Source: Limnomonas spitsbergensis
Taxonomy: Eukaryota > Chlorophyta > Chlorophyceae > Chlamydomonadales
Length of the DNA: 64,000 nucleotides
Assembly (NCBI GenBank): GCA_037349105.1
Contig: JAYJMM010000032.1
Location: forward strand, 1,578,501-1,642,500
Direction: 5' to 3'
Under the pieces are notes generated by a model. The model saw only the letters and a program-made list of their open reading frames with translations, did not search any database and was not told where the DNA came from. The translations under genes were made by a program, and so were the position numbers. This document shows, piece by piece, positions 42,400 through 54,800 of the stretch. Each line of letters starts with the position of its first letter. Position 1 is the stretch's first letter.

Positions 42400-43949
42400 C
42401 TTTTCTTTGCAAGGGCCACGCGGCTTTAACTGCCCTCGGTGGTAAGCCGGCATGCCTTGACTTCAAGGATTCAAGTCCGCTGTGGCAAGACAGCGCTAGT
42501 GGCTGTGCTGTTTGTGCAGCGGTGCGTGGCGCTTCTGAACAAAGGGCTTGCATATGTGGACGTTCTCTAGAACAAAGGTCACGGTGGATGTCGTTGGGAG
42601 CAATGGTCACACTTGTGTGGACGTCCTTCCACTTGGTTAGACGTCTTTTCGAACAAGGGCACACTTCGTGTTTGTGGGGGGCTGGCCAGGACACGTGTGA
42701 CATGGTAGGGCCTGCTTTCTCCCGCTGTCACCGAAACCAGGGGGGCTGCTGCGGCAACAGAGCTGACAATGAGGGTTCAGAGTTGATGTTATTTAGGGTT
42801 GATAGGGCTGGTCGGCTCCCAGTTTCCCACCTAAGCCTGCTGGCTGAATGAGGAAGGACACTACACATCAGTACATCACTGACAGGATCGATTGTTACAT
42901 CAATGACAGGATTGGTTTTGGGGTATGAGATGCGTCGCTGGCTTGACCTAGCTGGATCGGCCTTGACTAAGAGATTGTTTCCATTGAGCACTTCATGCGC
43001 TATGCGAACCCTTGGAGCCATGACATGCACTGCGTTGTTGTACGTTTTTCTTGGATGTGTCCATGCCATCCCTTTTTACCCGTGTGCTGTGGGAAGACCC
43101 TGCATTACATTGATGGGTTTCATCACCACCAAACTCATCCTCGGCAACTTGACACAATACCATGGTTCAAGAAAAAACGTGTTTTTGTCTTGTCTGGTGT
43201 GGGTTTGCCCGGATGATTGTTTTTCCACACTAGCTGATGGGGTCACAGCTCGCCATAGGTCCGATAAATGGCCATCGGCCGCCCAAAGATTGGCATTGGC
43301 TGATCTCTGATCCCTTTGTATGGCTTGCGCGCTCCATCCTGCTGGGTCCATACAATGTATGGAAATGATTGACTGATTTTGTTTATATTTTGTGAGGCTC
43401 GTATTTGCTTGCAGGCTCGCTTGCAGGCCCTTTTATGTCCTACCGTGTCCTATCAGCTGTGTAATCTGAACTTCAAAATTTCAAACCACGCACCTTTGGG
43501 GGAGTACCAGCCACTTGTATGCCACTGTTCTTTCCTGCAGATACTTCACGTGACCGGAGTTGATTCTTGGTCCTGGCAAGCAAGCCTGCACAGCTTAAAT
43601 GATAGTTTGGTTTCAGGCCATGTACTACACTTTTTGATGTTGCAACGGTGCATCTTATATTGGAAGGGCTGGCCCATGCGGCTGTACATTGGGTACCACT
43701 CAGGATGCAAGGAAGTTGAGAATAGCCTTGTTTGGTCATGATTAGAAGAATATAAATAGTCAGGTCAGGTGTTTGCCCTTGGCAGTGTACACAGCAAATG
43801 TCTCAGTCGGTGACTGTGTAAAATCCACAGTTGCCTTGAATTGATGGCAAATAGTCGATGACGTTACACCTGACTTGGCAGCGATGGCGTATCAGTGATT
43901 GGAAACTCAAGAGGAAAAGAAGAGCAAGACAGGACCGGAAGGAAATTAT
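42400..43949. other. Intergenic, no supported gene
   Basis: Open frames here (for example 42903-43310) have no recognisable domain, no consistent splice sites and no repeat structure. Nothing else seen. Confidence 0.4.
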
Positions 43950-44200
43950 CCTTTTAGAGAAAGAGAGGCAATCCGATTTCCCAGGCCCTAAAAAGACGAG
44001 TCCTGGCTAAGTTCGACCACATCTCCCAAGAAAACCAGGGCCTACCACCAATGGATGAGAGTACCGTACTGAAGTGGAACATATAAAAAGACACAACACC
44101 TTCAGACCCTGCTCGAAAGGCACGGCCGCATGGCGGAAAAAAAGAAATTAAGTCAAAGGAAAGACGACAGGAGGAAAGGAAACGAAAGTGCACGAGTTGA
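43950..44200 (-). mobile_element. LINE 3'-tail fragment, minus strand
   Basis: Reverse-strand sequence GCCCTGGTTTTCTTGGGAGA, then TGTGGTCGA, resembles the LINE tail at 29286 (GCCCTGGCTTTTGTGGGAGA, then CGTGGTAGA), and a similar GGCCCTGGTTTCC lies at about 28120 on the minus strand. It is short and diverged, so the assignment is tentative. Confidence 0.4.
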
Positions 44201-46058
44201 TTGCCTCCACCTCAAAGCTTAAGGCTAAAAGGGCATATCTTAAGTTAAAAACACACAGAGAAAATTCATAGTCAAGAAGTTCCGATCCCCTGCCCTGGTT
44301 CCAATTTCCTTTTTTGCGTTATTTTCCCCCCTCCCCCTCTTTAAATGTCATTTCTGCGTCCCAAAACCAGACACTTGGGCACTCAGGCCTTACGAGCATT
44401 TGAGTTAAACCCAAAGGTGTAACATCTCTGTCAGATTCTGAACAACCATCAACACTCCTCACTCCTTTCCTCTCGTCCCTCATGGCCCTTCTGATGAACA
44501 ACTAGAAAAGGGAAGGCTAAACTACAAGAATGTAGGCTTTTGGCGTGGTGACAAAAAGTGAAAAGCAGGGAGAAAAGTGAGAACCTTACACCGAAATCGG
44601 ATACAGACAATCTTGCAAAAAACATCCAGCTGTTGCTCTGTTACTAACATCTGCATTGCTTAGTTCTAAAGCCGGGAAGAACACGTCCGTCTGGGGAAGC
44701 AATGCAGGAGTGACTCGGATGGCAGAGTGAATGTTGCATGCACGCCGGAATGAAAAGGTCGAAGGAAAAGGAACAGGCAAGCCACGTCCAAGGCTATCGG
44801 ATGGCCAGCTGCGCAATTGCGGTGTTCAGCCTTGTTGACCTAAAGTAGGGCGATCAATGAGCGACAGGTGGAAGGCCAACAGGATCAGTCTCGGGAGGAT
44901 GAACTCTTTTTCTCAACTAGTGACTACCGTACACAAATAGATGGATGGGAGAAATGTAGCTGGGGCAGTGTCACCAATTTTTGCATATATAAGAAGCCTT
45001 TCGTTAATTTTGTCCTTTGAGAAATTGTGATTTTTCTTCAGTGAGCACAGTCCATACACCATATTTAATTCATGGTACAGGTGCCGGAACGCAAACACTA
45101 AATACCGGTAACTTGGACTTCAAACAAGGAAAACACAGGCGGATTCAGTGCAGGGGAATTTTGAGGGTAACTTGGGGCCCATGTCCCTTATCACCGTACC
45201 ACTCTACCGCACCTTTTATCCTTACTGTACCCCCTTTAGTACCATACTGTCAGGTGTAGTAAGGCATTGCAATATCGGGTAACCCTGGCTAGAGCCATAT
45301 GGGAAACTGTACCACATGGGCCATATGCTCATATGGGTAAAACCACCACATCGGACACATGACCACAAGAGCCAGTTACCTTCTTTGGACACATGGTCCA
45401 TGTGGACCATATACATGAAGCATGATTCTCTCCACTCAACACCCACTGCCTCACCTGCCTTGAGCCTGATGAAGAGGTCGATACGGAGGACATGTGGCTG
45501 CCTTGTGGAATTCCCTTGGCCGTGAGACAGATCCGTCTTCCGCTATATCTGAGGCGCTTTGGCACCCTTTCATCCGTCCTGGTCCTTCCCAACCACCTGT
45601 CTACCTCCCATGCACATCTGTCCACACTCACTGCATGCGCGCTCTTGTCGCTCTGCGCCCCCTGCTCTGTGCTGTCCGTCCTAAACGGCTATTCCACCGC
45701 AGCCACACCTGTATCGCAAGTCACCATTTATGTAGAATATTTAACGCCTTAGGCAATTCTTAGGACCTTAATGGGCCTCACTCTCCCATTTTCAGCCCAT
45801 TTCCAGCCATTCAGCCCTCGCCCTCCTCGGTGTACGGCAAAAAATGTGCCACTCACGCGTTGCCTTCATTTCAGTGCCCTCAGGCGACACTATATCACTA
45901 CCTTCCATTATTTTATTTATTCTTTCATCGATCTCCTTCAGATTGTATAGCGGTAACCCTGTGTCGAGACCTCTGACCCCGTGTCACTGTTCTGTCCCCT
46001 ACGAGTATTTTGCCAGTAAGCACATTTAGGAATCTAAGCGCCATACCGTACTCTTTCA
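44201..46058. other. Intergenic, no supported gene
   Basis: AT-richer sequence with short unrelated open frames. A perfect 18-bp palindrome, ATGGTCCATGTGGACCAT, lies at 45393-45410, amid several CATATGGG/CCATATG words (45290-45415). The right end must hold the promoter of the ankyrin gene. Several ACCGGTA/TACCGTA words occur (45063-45110), as in the TIR element, but no complete element is seen. Confidence 0.4.
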
Positions 46059-46958
46059 ATGAGCGGCGAGAAAGAAGGGGGTGGAGACCTGACAATCGTT
46101 GAAACGACAGTGCATGACCTCCCTGCAGACCTGCTTGGGAACATTCTCATCCGCGCGGGCAAATGGAAGGCAGCTGGGACAAGCCTGGCCGCCTGGAACG
46201 TGTGCAGAGAGTGGCGTGAGTGCTTGCGCGCCAGCCCATCTCGTCTAGGTGACCTCTTGATCACGGTCCATAGCACCGAGGAGGCACTCCTGCATGCCGT
46301 CGGATGCAGCAGCCGTGCAGTGGACACGTGTGCACTCGTGAGGCATATTTTGGTCCATGGGAGGGCGGACTGCCAGGATGGATGCTCTCTTATTCGTGCT
46401 GCTTCTCATGGCAACGAAGCCCTGGTCCGGATGCTTCTTGAGTGGCCTCATCATGCGCCTCGTCCAGACTGCCAGGACGGTGAGGCGTTGTGCAATGCAG
46501 CTCTGAATGGCTGCGAGGCATTGGTGCGTATGCTTCTTGAGTGGCCAGAACATGCGCCCCATGCTGACTGCCAGGATGGTCAAGCACTGTGCAATGCTGC
46601 TTTGTGTGGCCACGAGGCAGTAGTGCGTATGCTTCTGGACTGGCCAGAGCATGCGCCTCGAGCAGATAGCCGACGTGGAGTTGAAGTGTGTCTAGCAGCT
46701 ACGGGTGGCCATGAGGCAGTAGTGCGATTACTTCTGGAGCGGCCCGAGCATGCACCCCGTGCAGACTGCATGAATGGCCAGGCATTGTGTCGAGCAGCTC
46801 AGAATGGCCATGAGGCTGTGGTGCGCATGCTTCTGAACTGGCCAGTGCATGCGCCTCGTGCGGACTGTATGGGCGGAAAGGCGTTCAGCCGAGCTGCTGC
46901 CCATCCTGTTGTGTTACAACTGCTTCAGAGCCATGCGGATGCTCATCCTCACAAATGA
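46059..46958 (+). CDS. F-box-like / ankyrin-repeat protein (299 aa)
   Basis: Single-exon open frame. Residues about 18-60 look like an F-box: LPADLLGNILIRAG, a variable segment, then AWNVCREWRECL. F-boxes link a protein to SCF ubiquitin ligases. From about residue 105 there are five to six ankyrin-type repeats of 34 residues, e.g. DCQDGQALCNAALCGHEAVV followed by RMLLDWPEHAPRA. They carry the usual Ala-Ala/Gly-His-Glu helix-turn features in a diverged form. Ankyrin repeats bind proteins, so an adaptor that brings a target to a ligase is plausible but inferred. The repeats are similar to one another, indicating recent internal amplification. The frame starts at an ATG preceded by AT-rich sequence and ends before a stop; no intron is needed. 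Confidence 0.82.
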   Translation: MSGEKEGGGDLTIVETTVHDLPADLLGNILIRAGKWKAAGTSLAAWNVCREWRECLRASPSRLGDLLITVHSTEEALLHAVGCSSRAVDTCALVRHILVHGRADCQDGCSLIRAASHGNEALVRMLLEWPHHAPRPDCQDGEALCNAALNGCEALVRMLLEWPEHAPHADCQDGQALCNAALCGHEAVVRMLLDWPEHAPRADSRRGVEVCLAATGGHEAVVRLLLERPEHAPRADCMNGQALCRAAQNGHEAVVRMLLNWPVHAPRADCMGGKAFSRAAAHPVVLQLLQSHADAHPHK

Positions 46959-47654
46959 TTTTGATGATAGACAAACTGGTAGCGCTCTTAGCAGCATCTA
47001 GCCTCAAGTCTCGCAAGTGTGTCTTAGTTGTACCATGTCCTTGTGGAGGACATTGTACTGAGGAGGGAGACGTGGCTAGCAGTGCCTTAGAGAACTTCAG
47101 GGTTCCTGCTTGCTTCTTTTTTAAGAAAACACTTGTTGCTTTGAGCATTTGCAATCCCTGCCTGCCTAGTGTCATAATTTTCCTGTCGACAAATTGTCAC
47201 CCTGGAAAGGAGTTTGTGGCTTGTACCGTGGACAAACATCATTTGGATCTTTGCCCATCCCAGCTTTGAGTTAAAACGATGATAGGAGCTGTTTGGCAGA
47301 TCAGAGCACATGCTGGAAGGTACATTGTCTTGCAGTACCGGTATATTTAATTATTTCTTACCTTTTGGGTGAATATTGCTTTTCATGTACAACATGTGTT
47401 TTTTAATTTGTATTCATGCTTATGTTTACAAATTACTGGCACAGATAGAAGGACATACCGGTATTCAATTTAGGCTCAAAGGAATTATAGATGCTTTCTG
47501 ACGATGTTTGAGATGAGTAGTGAAGCAATGTATGAGTGGAGGCTTGCAGAGAACATACAGACCATACCGTAGGAACCGTACCTATGCTGAAACGCCGTTG
47601 ACGTTGCAGAGTAATAATAAAGAACGGGGCTTACCTCACTATACTTGATATGCT
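46959..47654. other. 3' flank of ankyrin gene, no supported gene
   Basis: An open frame overlaps 46955-47269 without a recognisable domain. The remainder is AT-rich with several ACCGGTA words (47336, 47456). Probably 3' UTR and intergenic sequence. Confidence 0.4.
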
Positions 47655-48045
47655 TCTAGGGGGAAATGATCCAGTGGTATAACGCTGTTAGTTGGCATCC
47701 ATGACCAGAGGTTGAGGGATCGAACCCGCCACACGATCTTCTGTCTCCCCCCGACTAGAGCGCTGGGTTCCATGTTCCTGCCCCCTCACATAGGAGGATG
47801 GCATTGCTGCACCATGGCCCAGGCTGTGCATGGTAGCTGGAATTGAGCCTAGTCATTCCCTACCAGCCCCACGTGGCCGAGTGTTCAGCAGGGCCCAGCG
47901 GGTATGCACTGTTAAAACGCTTGATATTCTTCACTGCTGGGTGCCCACACGGACCAATCTTTTTTTGAGCAAGGCCCAGAGGTTTGATGTCATTGACCTG
48001 TATTTGATATTTAGTGCTCGCATCAGTTAAGAGACCGGAGACGGC
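47655..48045 (+). mobile_element. tRNA-derived SINE-like element
   Basis: The head has an A-box-like TGATCCAGTGGTATAACGC (about 47668) and a good B-box GGGATCGAACCC (about 47717), the pair used by RNA polymerase III in tRNAs. The body then carries GCCCCACGTGGCCGAGTG and CCCACACGGACCAATC, T7, GAGCAAGGCCCAGAGGTTTG, related to the duplicated block at 30515-30668 next to the LINE tail. A SINE that borrows a LINE 3' tail for mobilisation would look like this. The end is not sharply defined. Confidence 0.6.
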
Positions 48046-48892
48046 ACCCAACAACGGGCTGTGTACTGATAGCTTCATACACAGTCCGCGGGCACTCAGC
48101 TATGCGGGTTTGGCCCTGGGGAATCATGCAACTGTAGCAAGCATGACCTCACGCCCTCACTAAGAAACTTGGTGTGCTACACCATGCAACGCCACCATAG
48201 TCGTACGCCGTATGCCTACATGCAACACATATTATCGACAAACGGGTCGAACCTTGAACGCCTAGAGGATATAGATGGCAAACGAGTGATGCATGGCTGA
48301 AGGAACATGTGAACCTAAATAGCTCGCCTGCTACTCCAACTGAAATTCAAAACTCCTTCAAGCATGGCGATACACCTCAGTCTTCCTCCCTGATGAACGG
48401 ACTCAATGCGTGAGAAGGCGCTCATGCACGCATCCCTGCAGTGGTTTGTTGAAGTCCCCTTTCAGCACTGAAGGCGTCTCATCCGAACGGAATTAATGCA
48501 TTCTACTGCGCACCCATGATGTGCACTTACGCACTACCGGTAGTGTCCACCCAGTTTGTTTTTCAATTCGAATCTTCCAGATTCGGCGACCCTTGACGCA
48601 GTAGCGGTTATTTCTGTCCGCACTGCCTGGCCCGTTCGAAAAACCACTGGTTCAAAGCCTGTTTGACAGCATGGAAGCTGTAACAAAAAGCTCGGCATAT
48701 CTTTCTGGGGGGCGAGGCGATCGCGATCGTGAAGCCACGAGCCCACGACGTGTACTGCCAAGAGCTGAGCTGTCGCAACCTGGCTGACACACGACAGCTG
48801 TCATTTCAAAATCTGGACCACCATCCTGAAGGGAGAAGCGACGCCAACAGCAAGCTAACCAGCTGAAAAACGAACTTTACGAAGCACCCTGT
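48046..48892. other. Upstream flank of the coiled-coil gene
   Basis: No repeat, RNA or recognisable protein. In the frame of the downstream start codon the sequence is open back to a TGA at 48827-48829, with no earlier ATG, which supports the ATG at 48893 as first start unless there is an upstream exon. Confidence 0.4.
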
Positions 48893-51800
48893 ATGGAAGC
48901 ATTGGTGGACCCCCGGCCCGAGATCCGGCCTTGGGAGACCACCGCGCTCAAGACGTGGCGCAGGGCCAGCGTCATCGCGTTCAACCATGCGAGATACGTC
49001 GTGTCCCTCATGGAGGATTTCCTCAGCCTTGGAGGTACGTCTCGCATGCTGGACATGCCTGCCTCCTCCAGTGAATGGGGCTGTCCCATGCGGGCCATGC
49101 GACCCATGCGACCCATGCCTACCTCAACGCATGGTGCAGTCGCAGACATACCATGCACCCATGCCTACCTTCACTTACGCATGGTGCTGTCACGATATGC
49201 TAGGCAACCATGACTCCTTGCCCCAACACAAAGTGCTGTCGCAAACATGCCATGCACCCATGTCTCTGTCCCCAAGACCCCAACACATGGTGCTGTCACA
49301 GACATGACATGCACCCATGCCTCCCTTCCCTCACCGCAGGGTTCTGTCACAGGCATGGAATGAACCCATGCACCCTTGCTTAACGGGTGGTGCTGTCACA
49401 GCCTCAAAGGCATTCCATGCACCCAAGTGTCATGGGAGGGAGGCATGGGTGCATGGTATGCTATGCCCCCCCTGTCAGTGCAAGGCCAGCATGCTCTTGT
49501 TGTTTGCGCTGCAGAATGCGCCATGTCCCCTTACAAACACGTGTGGCTTTCACTTTCAAGGCGTGCCTCCCTCCCCCATCGCATGGTTCAGTCACGTAGA
49601 GGGCATGCCGCACAGCCCAGCATCTCATCATGCACTCCATATCCTTCATCCCCTGTCAAAACATGGTTGACATTTCAGTGGACCATGCGGCATGGATTGC
49701 CATCTTTTTGGCACTGTCCGGCGAAGGGTCAGTAGGGTAAATGGCATACTTGTTAACGAGTCAGGGGGAAGATCATATCCGTCCTGGAAACGTTATGCTC
49801 ATGTTATAAAGCCAAGGCAACCATGCGTACTTGCAGGATTTAGCGAAGCAGGCACATTTATCGACGGCGACCGCCTTCTCCACCTTGGTCCTTGGACTCA
49901 ATGCATGGAACACTCAACCTAATGCATGGAACACTCAATGCAAAAAAGTGAGAGGTTGAAGCGATTCTCTCCCACTTTTTTCCTCCCCTTTCTCTCTCAC
50001 CCTTCCAACCTCTCTTACTCAACCAACCCTGTCTAACTCTTTCCATCCTTTCTAACTCTTCTTACACTTTCTCACTCTCCAATGCCTTTCTCACGCAACC
50101 AAGCGCGTCCCATAGCCCCCCCCACTCTTCACCTACTGAGCGCCCCATGCCTTGAAGATGCCTCCATTTGGACCTTGGTTTTCCTTCGTCATTGAACGCC
50201 CTGCTCACTCCTCCCTACTTCTTCAACCCTGGACATCCTCCTCCTCCTTCCTTTTCTTCATGAACCTCCACCTCTCCCCACTGCCCCCTCTGCAAACCTC
50301 CTCCTCCCTCCTGCCCAATCCCGTGCCCCCCCCCCCCCCTTCTTCCTTCTTCGTATTCCTTTCCGAACCTTCCTCCTCCTCCCTCCACTTCCTCTCTCCT
50401 CCCTCCCCCCTTCTTCTTTCACCTCTTCCCCCCCCTCCCTTCCTTCTTCCACCTCTTCATCCTCCCTCCTCCTTCCTTCTTCCTTCCTCCACCTCTACCT
50501 CCTTCACCTCTCTCCTCAGGTCCCGATGCCATTAAAAGCCTTCGTAAGACCATCAGCCGCATGGAGGGGTCCTTGAAGGAGCTCAGAGACTGTGCCAAGC
50601 TTAAACGCTACACTGCCCTGCAGAAGCAGTTACAGGTGAAGCGGCTTACAGGCACAATTTGCGCGGTCAGCTTTGTTGGATGCTGCTGATTTATTTGAAG
50701 TATCGGTGCGGCAGCACGGCGATACCGATAGTTTTCAGATTGACACTTACTAACATCCATGTTGTGTTAATGCAGTCTTTCCCTCATATTCACCTGCCAG
50801 CCTCCATGGTGCCATGCAGAATGCATGGCAAACCCTTCAGACTTTCCACCCAATCTACCCTTTCTAACCTTCCAACCTGTCCACCTCTTGACCCTGTTGC
50901 ACACCTCATCACCCTCCTTCTGCACCCGCTGACCATAGGAGGCTGACCGCGTGCGCTCGGCCCTCATCAGCATGCTGACTCAGAGCTTTGGCGTCGATGA
51001 GTCAGCGCTCCAGCAGCTGCTCAAGGATGCATCACTCAAAGGGGCGGAAGGGGACCGGCTGTACGGTGCCTCCCGGTGGGTTAGGGTTTAGGGTTTAGGG
51101 TATGCTTACAGGGGCTAAATAACACATTCAAACACGACATCAGAGAGACGAGAGAAGAAGATACATGAGTCTAATGTTCCATGAGCAATCCATTATTTCA
51201 CAAGCCATGCACGACTGTGGGGGAGCTGGCCTGGAGGGCTGTGTGCTGCATGGCTCATGGGGAGAGCTGGAGAGGGATGAGGTGGCCCAGAGGTCTAGGT
51301 GACTGGGCGGACCCATGTTTGCAACATTCGTTCAGGGTTTTAGGGTTTAGGGTTTAGGGCCCAGAGGTCTAGGTGGCTGGGCGGACCCATGTTTGCAACA
51401 TTCGTTCAGGATTTTAGGGTTTAGGGTTTAGGGCCCAGAGGTCTAGGTGGCTGTGTGGACCCAGGTTTGCACCACATGCATTCCCAGGGGACACAAGGTT
51501 TTGGCTTGTCCCACCTGCGATAGGCAGTACGGTACATCAAGGCGTGTGCTGCACCGCTGTTAGAGACGTGTCGGACCATGCAATCCATGGACACCATCTC
51601 ATAAAGACCCAACACACAATATTATTCAATCCTTGGACACATCTCATAAAGACCCAACACACAATATTATTCAGTTGTTGGTTATGTATGGCTCTGTTCA
51701 TATCCTGCTGGGCCTTTTGTACGCTTTCAGGGAGATGCTGCTGATAGAGAATCGGGCCTTGCGTTCCCAGCTGGAGCAGCACCTTGTAACAGATAAAACA

Positions 51801-54800
51801 GCTTGGAGCAAGACGGGACAGGCGGGCAGCGCAAGAGCAGGAGCGGGAGCAGGTGCCAGCGGTGGGGGGTATGCACCAGGTGAGAGATTCGCACGGACAC
51901 CGGGTGAGAAATTCAAATTTCAAGTCCAGATTGAGAGAGAGGTGGGCCCGGCGGCAGTTACACTCCACTGGCACCGGGTGAGAGATTCAAATTTCAATTC
52001 CAGATTGAGGAAGACGTGGGTCATGCAGCAGTTACACTCCACTGGCACCGGTTGAGAGATCAAAATTTTAATTCCAGATTGAGAGAGGGGTGGGCCAGGC
52101 GGCAGTTACACTCCACTGGCACCGGGTGAGAGATCAAAATTTCAATTCCAGATTGAGAGAGGGGTGGGCCAGGCGGCAGTTACGCTCCACAGGCACCGAG
52201 TGAGAGATCCAGATTTCGATTCCAGATCGAGAGAGGGGTGGGCCAGGCGGCAGTTACGCCCCTCGGGAATCGGGTGAGAGATTCAAATTTCACTGTTACG
52301 ATGAGAGGGGAGTGGGCTGGGCGGCAGTTACACTCCACAGGCACAGAGTTAGATATTCCACTGTCAACTTCAGATTGAGGGGGCAAGCGGCCTTTAATAA
52401 CGCCCCACCGACAGTTGGTGAGATATTCAAATTTAAATATCACATTGAACGTGTGCGGGCATGGCGAAAGTTATGCCCCACGGACACCGAGTTAGATAAT
52501 CAATGTCACTCTCAGCTCGAGGGGGTTATTACTTACACCCTACTCACAGATGGTGAGGTGATTACATTTAAATTCCAGATTGAGGCGGGGGTGGACAAGG
52601 CGGAGGTTATGCCCCCTGGGCACGGGGTAAGAGATTCAAATGTCAGCTTCAGGTTGAGGCGGTAAGCGACCAATAATTACGCCCACTGACAGTTGGTGAG
52701 AGATTCAAAGTGTGAACTGAGAGGAGGGTGGGCCAGGGGCGGTTACGCCCCATTGGCACTGGATGGCAGATTCGATTTTTGTTTCGGATTGCGTGAGAGT
52801 GAAGGAAACAGCGCAGCCAGTGAGTGCAGAACAGGTCTTACGAGGGGGCCTGCATCCAAAGCGTGTCAGGGTTAGCACCGATGCTACCAGGGTTCATTAT
52901 TCACCGTTTGAGCCTCTTGATTGCATGTGTTGATGAAGGACCACCAACGGATTGTGCGATGCATGTTCCCATCTTGAACATATTTAGTCTGCCTACCCCA
53001 GTTCACACATCTGCCACACCTCCTAGCTGCCTCGTGCCCCCCCGCACACATTCCACACATCTCTCATGTGCCTTACCACGTCCATACGTTTTCACAAACC
53101 CTAGGTACCTCTCCTGACCTCTCAAGCTCCAAGGACCAGAACGGCTTGGGCCTGCCTGGCCCCCTGGTCAACTTAAAAGTGGGGAACAGCAGAATGGAGC
53201 GGGCAAGGCTCATGGCAGGCCCACAGGTGAATAGCAGCTGTTGTCATGGCAGGCCCACATGTGAATAACGGCTGTTGTCATGGCAGGCCCATGTGTGAGT
53301 AACAGCTGTTGCCATGGCAGGCCCACAGGTGAGTAACAGCTGTTGTCATGGCAGGCCCATATGTGAGTAACAGCTGTTGTCAAGGCAGGCCCACAGGGGA
53401 GTAACAGCTGTTGTCATGGCAGGCCCACAGGTGAATAACAGCTGTTGCCATGGCAGGCCCATATGCGAGTAACAGCTGTTGTCATGGCAGGCCCACATAT
53501 GAGTAACAGCTGTTGTCATGGCAGGCCCATATGTGAGTAACAGCTGTTGTCATGGCAGGCCCATATGCGAGTAACAGCTGGTGTCATGGCAGGCCCACAT
53601 GTGAGTAACAGCTGTTGTCATGGCAGGCCCATATGTGAGTATCAGCTGTTGTCATGGCAGGCCCACATGTGAGTAACAGCTGTTGTCATGGCAGGCCCAT
53701 ATGCGAGTAACAGCTGTTGTCATGGCAGGCCCACATGCGAGTAACAGCTGTTGTCATGGCAGGCCCATATGTGAGTATCAGCTGTTGTCATGGCAGGCCC
53801 ATATGCGAGTAACAGCTGTTGTCATGGCAGGCCCATAGGTGAGTATCAGCTGTTGTCATGGCAGGCCTACAGGTGAGTAACAGCTGTTGTCATGGCAGGC
53901 CCATATGTGAGTATCAGCTGTTGTCATGGCAGGCCCATATACGAGTAACAGCTGTTGTCATGGCAGGCCCATAGGTGAGTATCAGCTGTTGTCATGGCAG
54001 GCCTACAGGTGAGTAACAGCTGTTGTCATGGCAGGCCCATAGGTGAGTATCAGCTGTTGTCATGGCAGGCCTACAGGTGAGTAACAGCTGTTGTCATGGC
54101 AGGCCCATATGCGAGTAACAGCTGTTGTCATGGCAGGCCCACAGGTGAGTATCAGCTGTTGTCATGGCAGGCCCATAGGTGAGTATCAGCTGTTGTCATG
54201 GCAGGCCCATAGGTGAGTATCAGCTGTTGTCATGGCAGGCCCCCAGGTAAGTAACAGCTGTTGTCATTGTTACATAGTTGACGCAACCACCCACAGCCTT
54301 TAAATCATTCACAGTGACACTGAGTATCAGTCAAAGAGGGCCCTTGGCCCCATCCTGCCCTTGGCCCCATCCTGCCCTTGGCCCCATCCTGCCCTTGGCC
54401 CCACCCTGCCCTTGGCCCCATCCTGCCCTTGGCCCCATCCTGCCCTTGGCCCCACCCTGCCCTTGGCCCCACCCTGCCCTTGGCCCCATCCTGCCCTTGG
54501 CCCCACCCTGCCGTTGGCCCCATCCTGCCCTTGGCCCCACCTTGCCCTTGGCCCCACCCTGCCCTTGGCCCCATCCTGCCCTTGGCCCCACCCTGCCCTT
54601 GGCCCCACCCTGCCCTTGGCCCCACCCTGCCCTTGGCCCCACCCTGCCCTTGAACCCACCCTGCTCTAAGCCCTAGGCCCCACACTGCAGTACCATTGAC
54701 CTTTGTTCACACCTCGCAGGTGGAGGCCTTAGAGCAGCTGTCAGCAGCCATGGAGCTTCTAAGGGATGCAGAGCGGGACTACCGCCTGCCCCTCGTTCGT

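Noticed and set aside
42903..43310. 135-residue open frame with hydrophobic stretches, possible membrane protein
   Set aside because: No family resemblance, no splice support, several overlapping alternative frames; not distinguishable from chance.
45290..45415. Cluster of CATATGG words and an 18-bp palindrome as a regulatory site
   Set aside because: No nearby gene start in the right position and no known factor match that I can support; noted only as sequence.
53205..54265. CRISPR-like array (regular 34-bp period)
   Set aside because: There are no unique spacers between repeats; the whole unit repeats, and the sequence lies in a eukaryotic intron.
54278..54685. Pro/Trp/Leu and Gly/Gln/Lys repeat frames on both strands
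   Set aside because: 17-bp minisatellite in intron 5 of the coiled-coil gene; open in several frames simultaneously.
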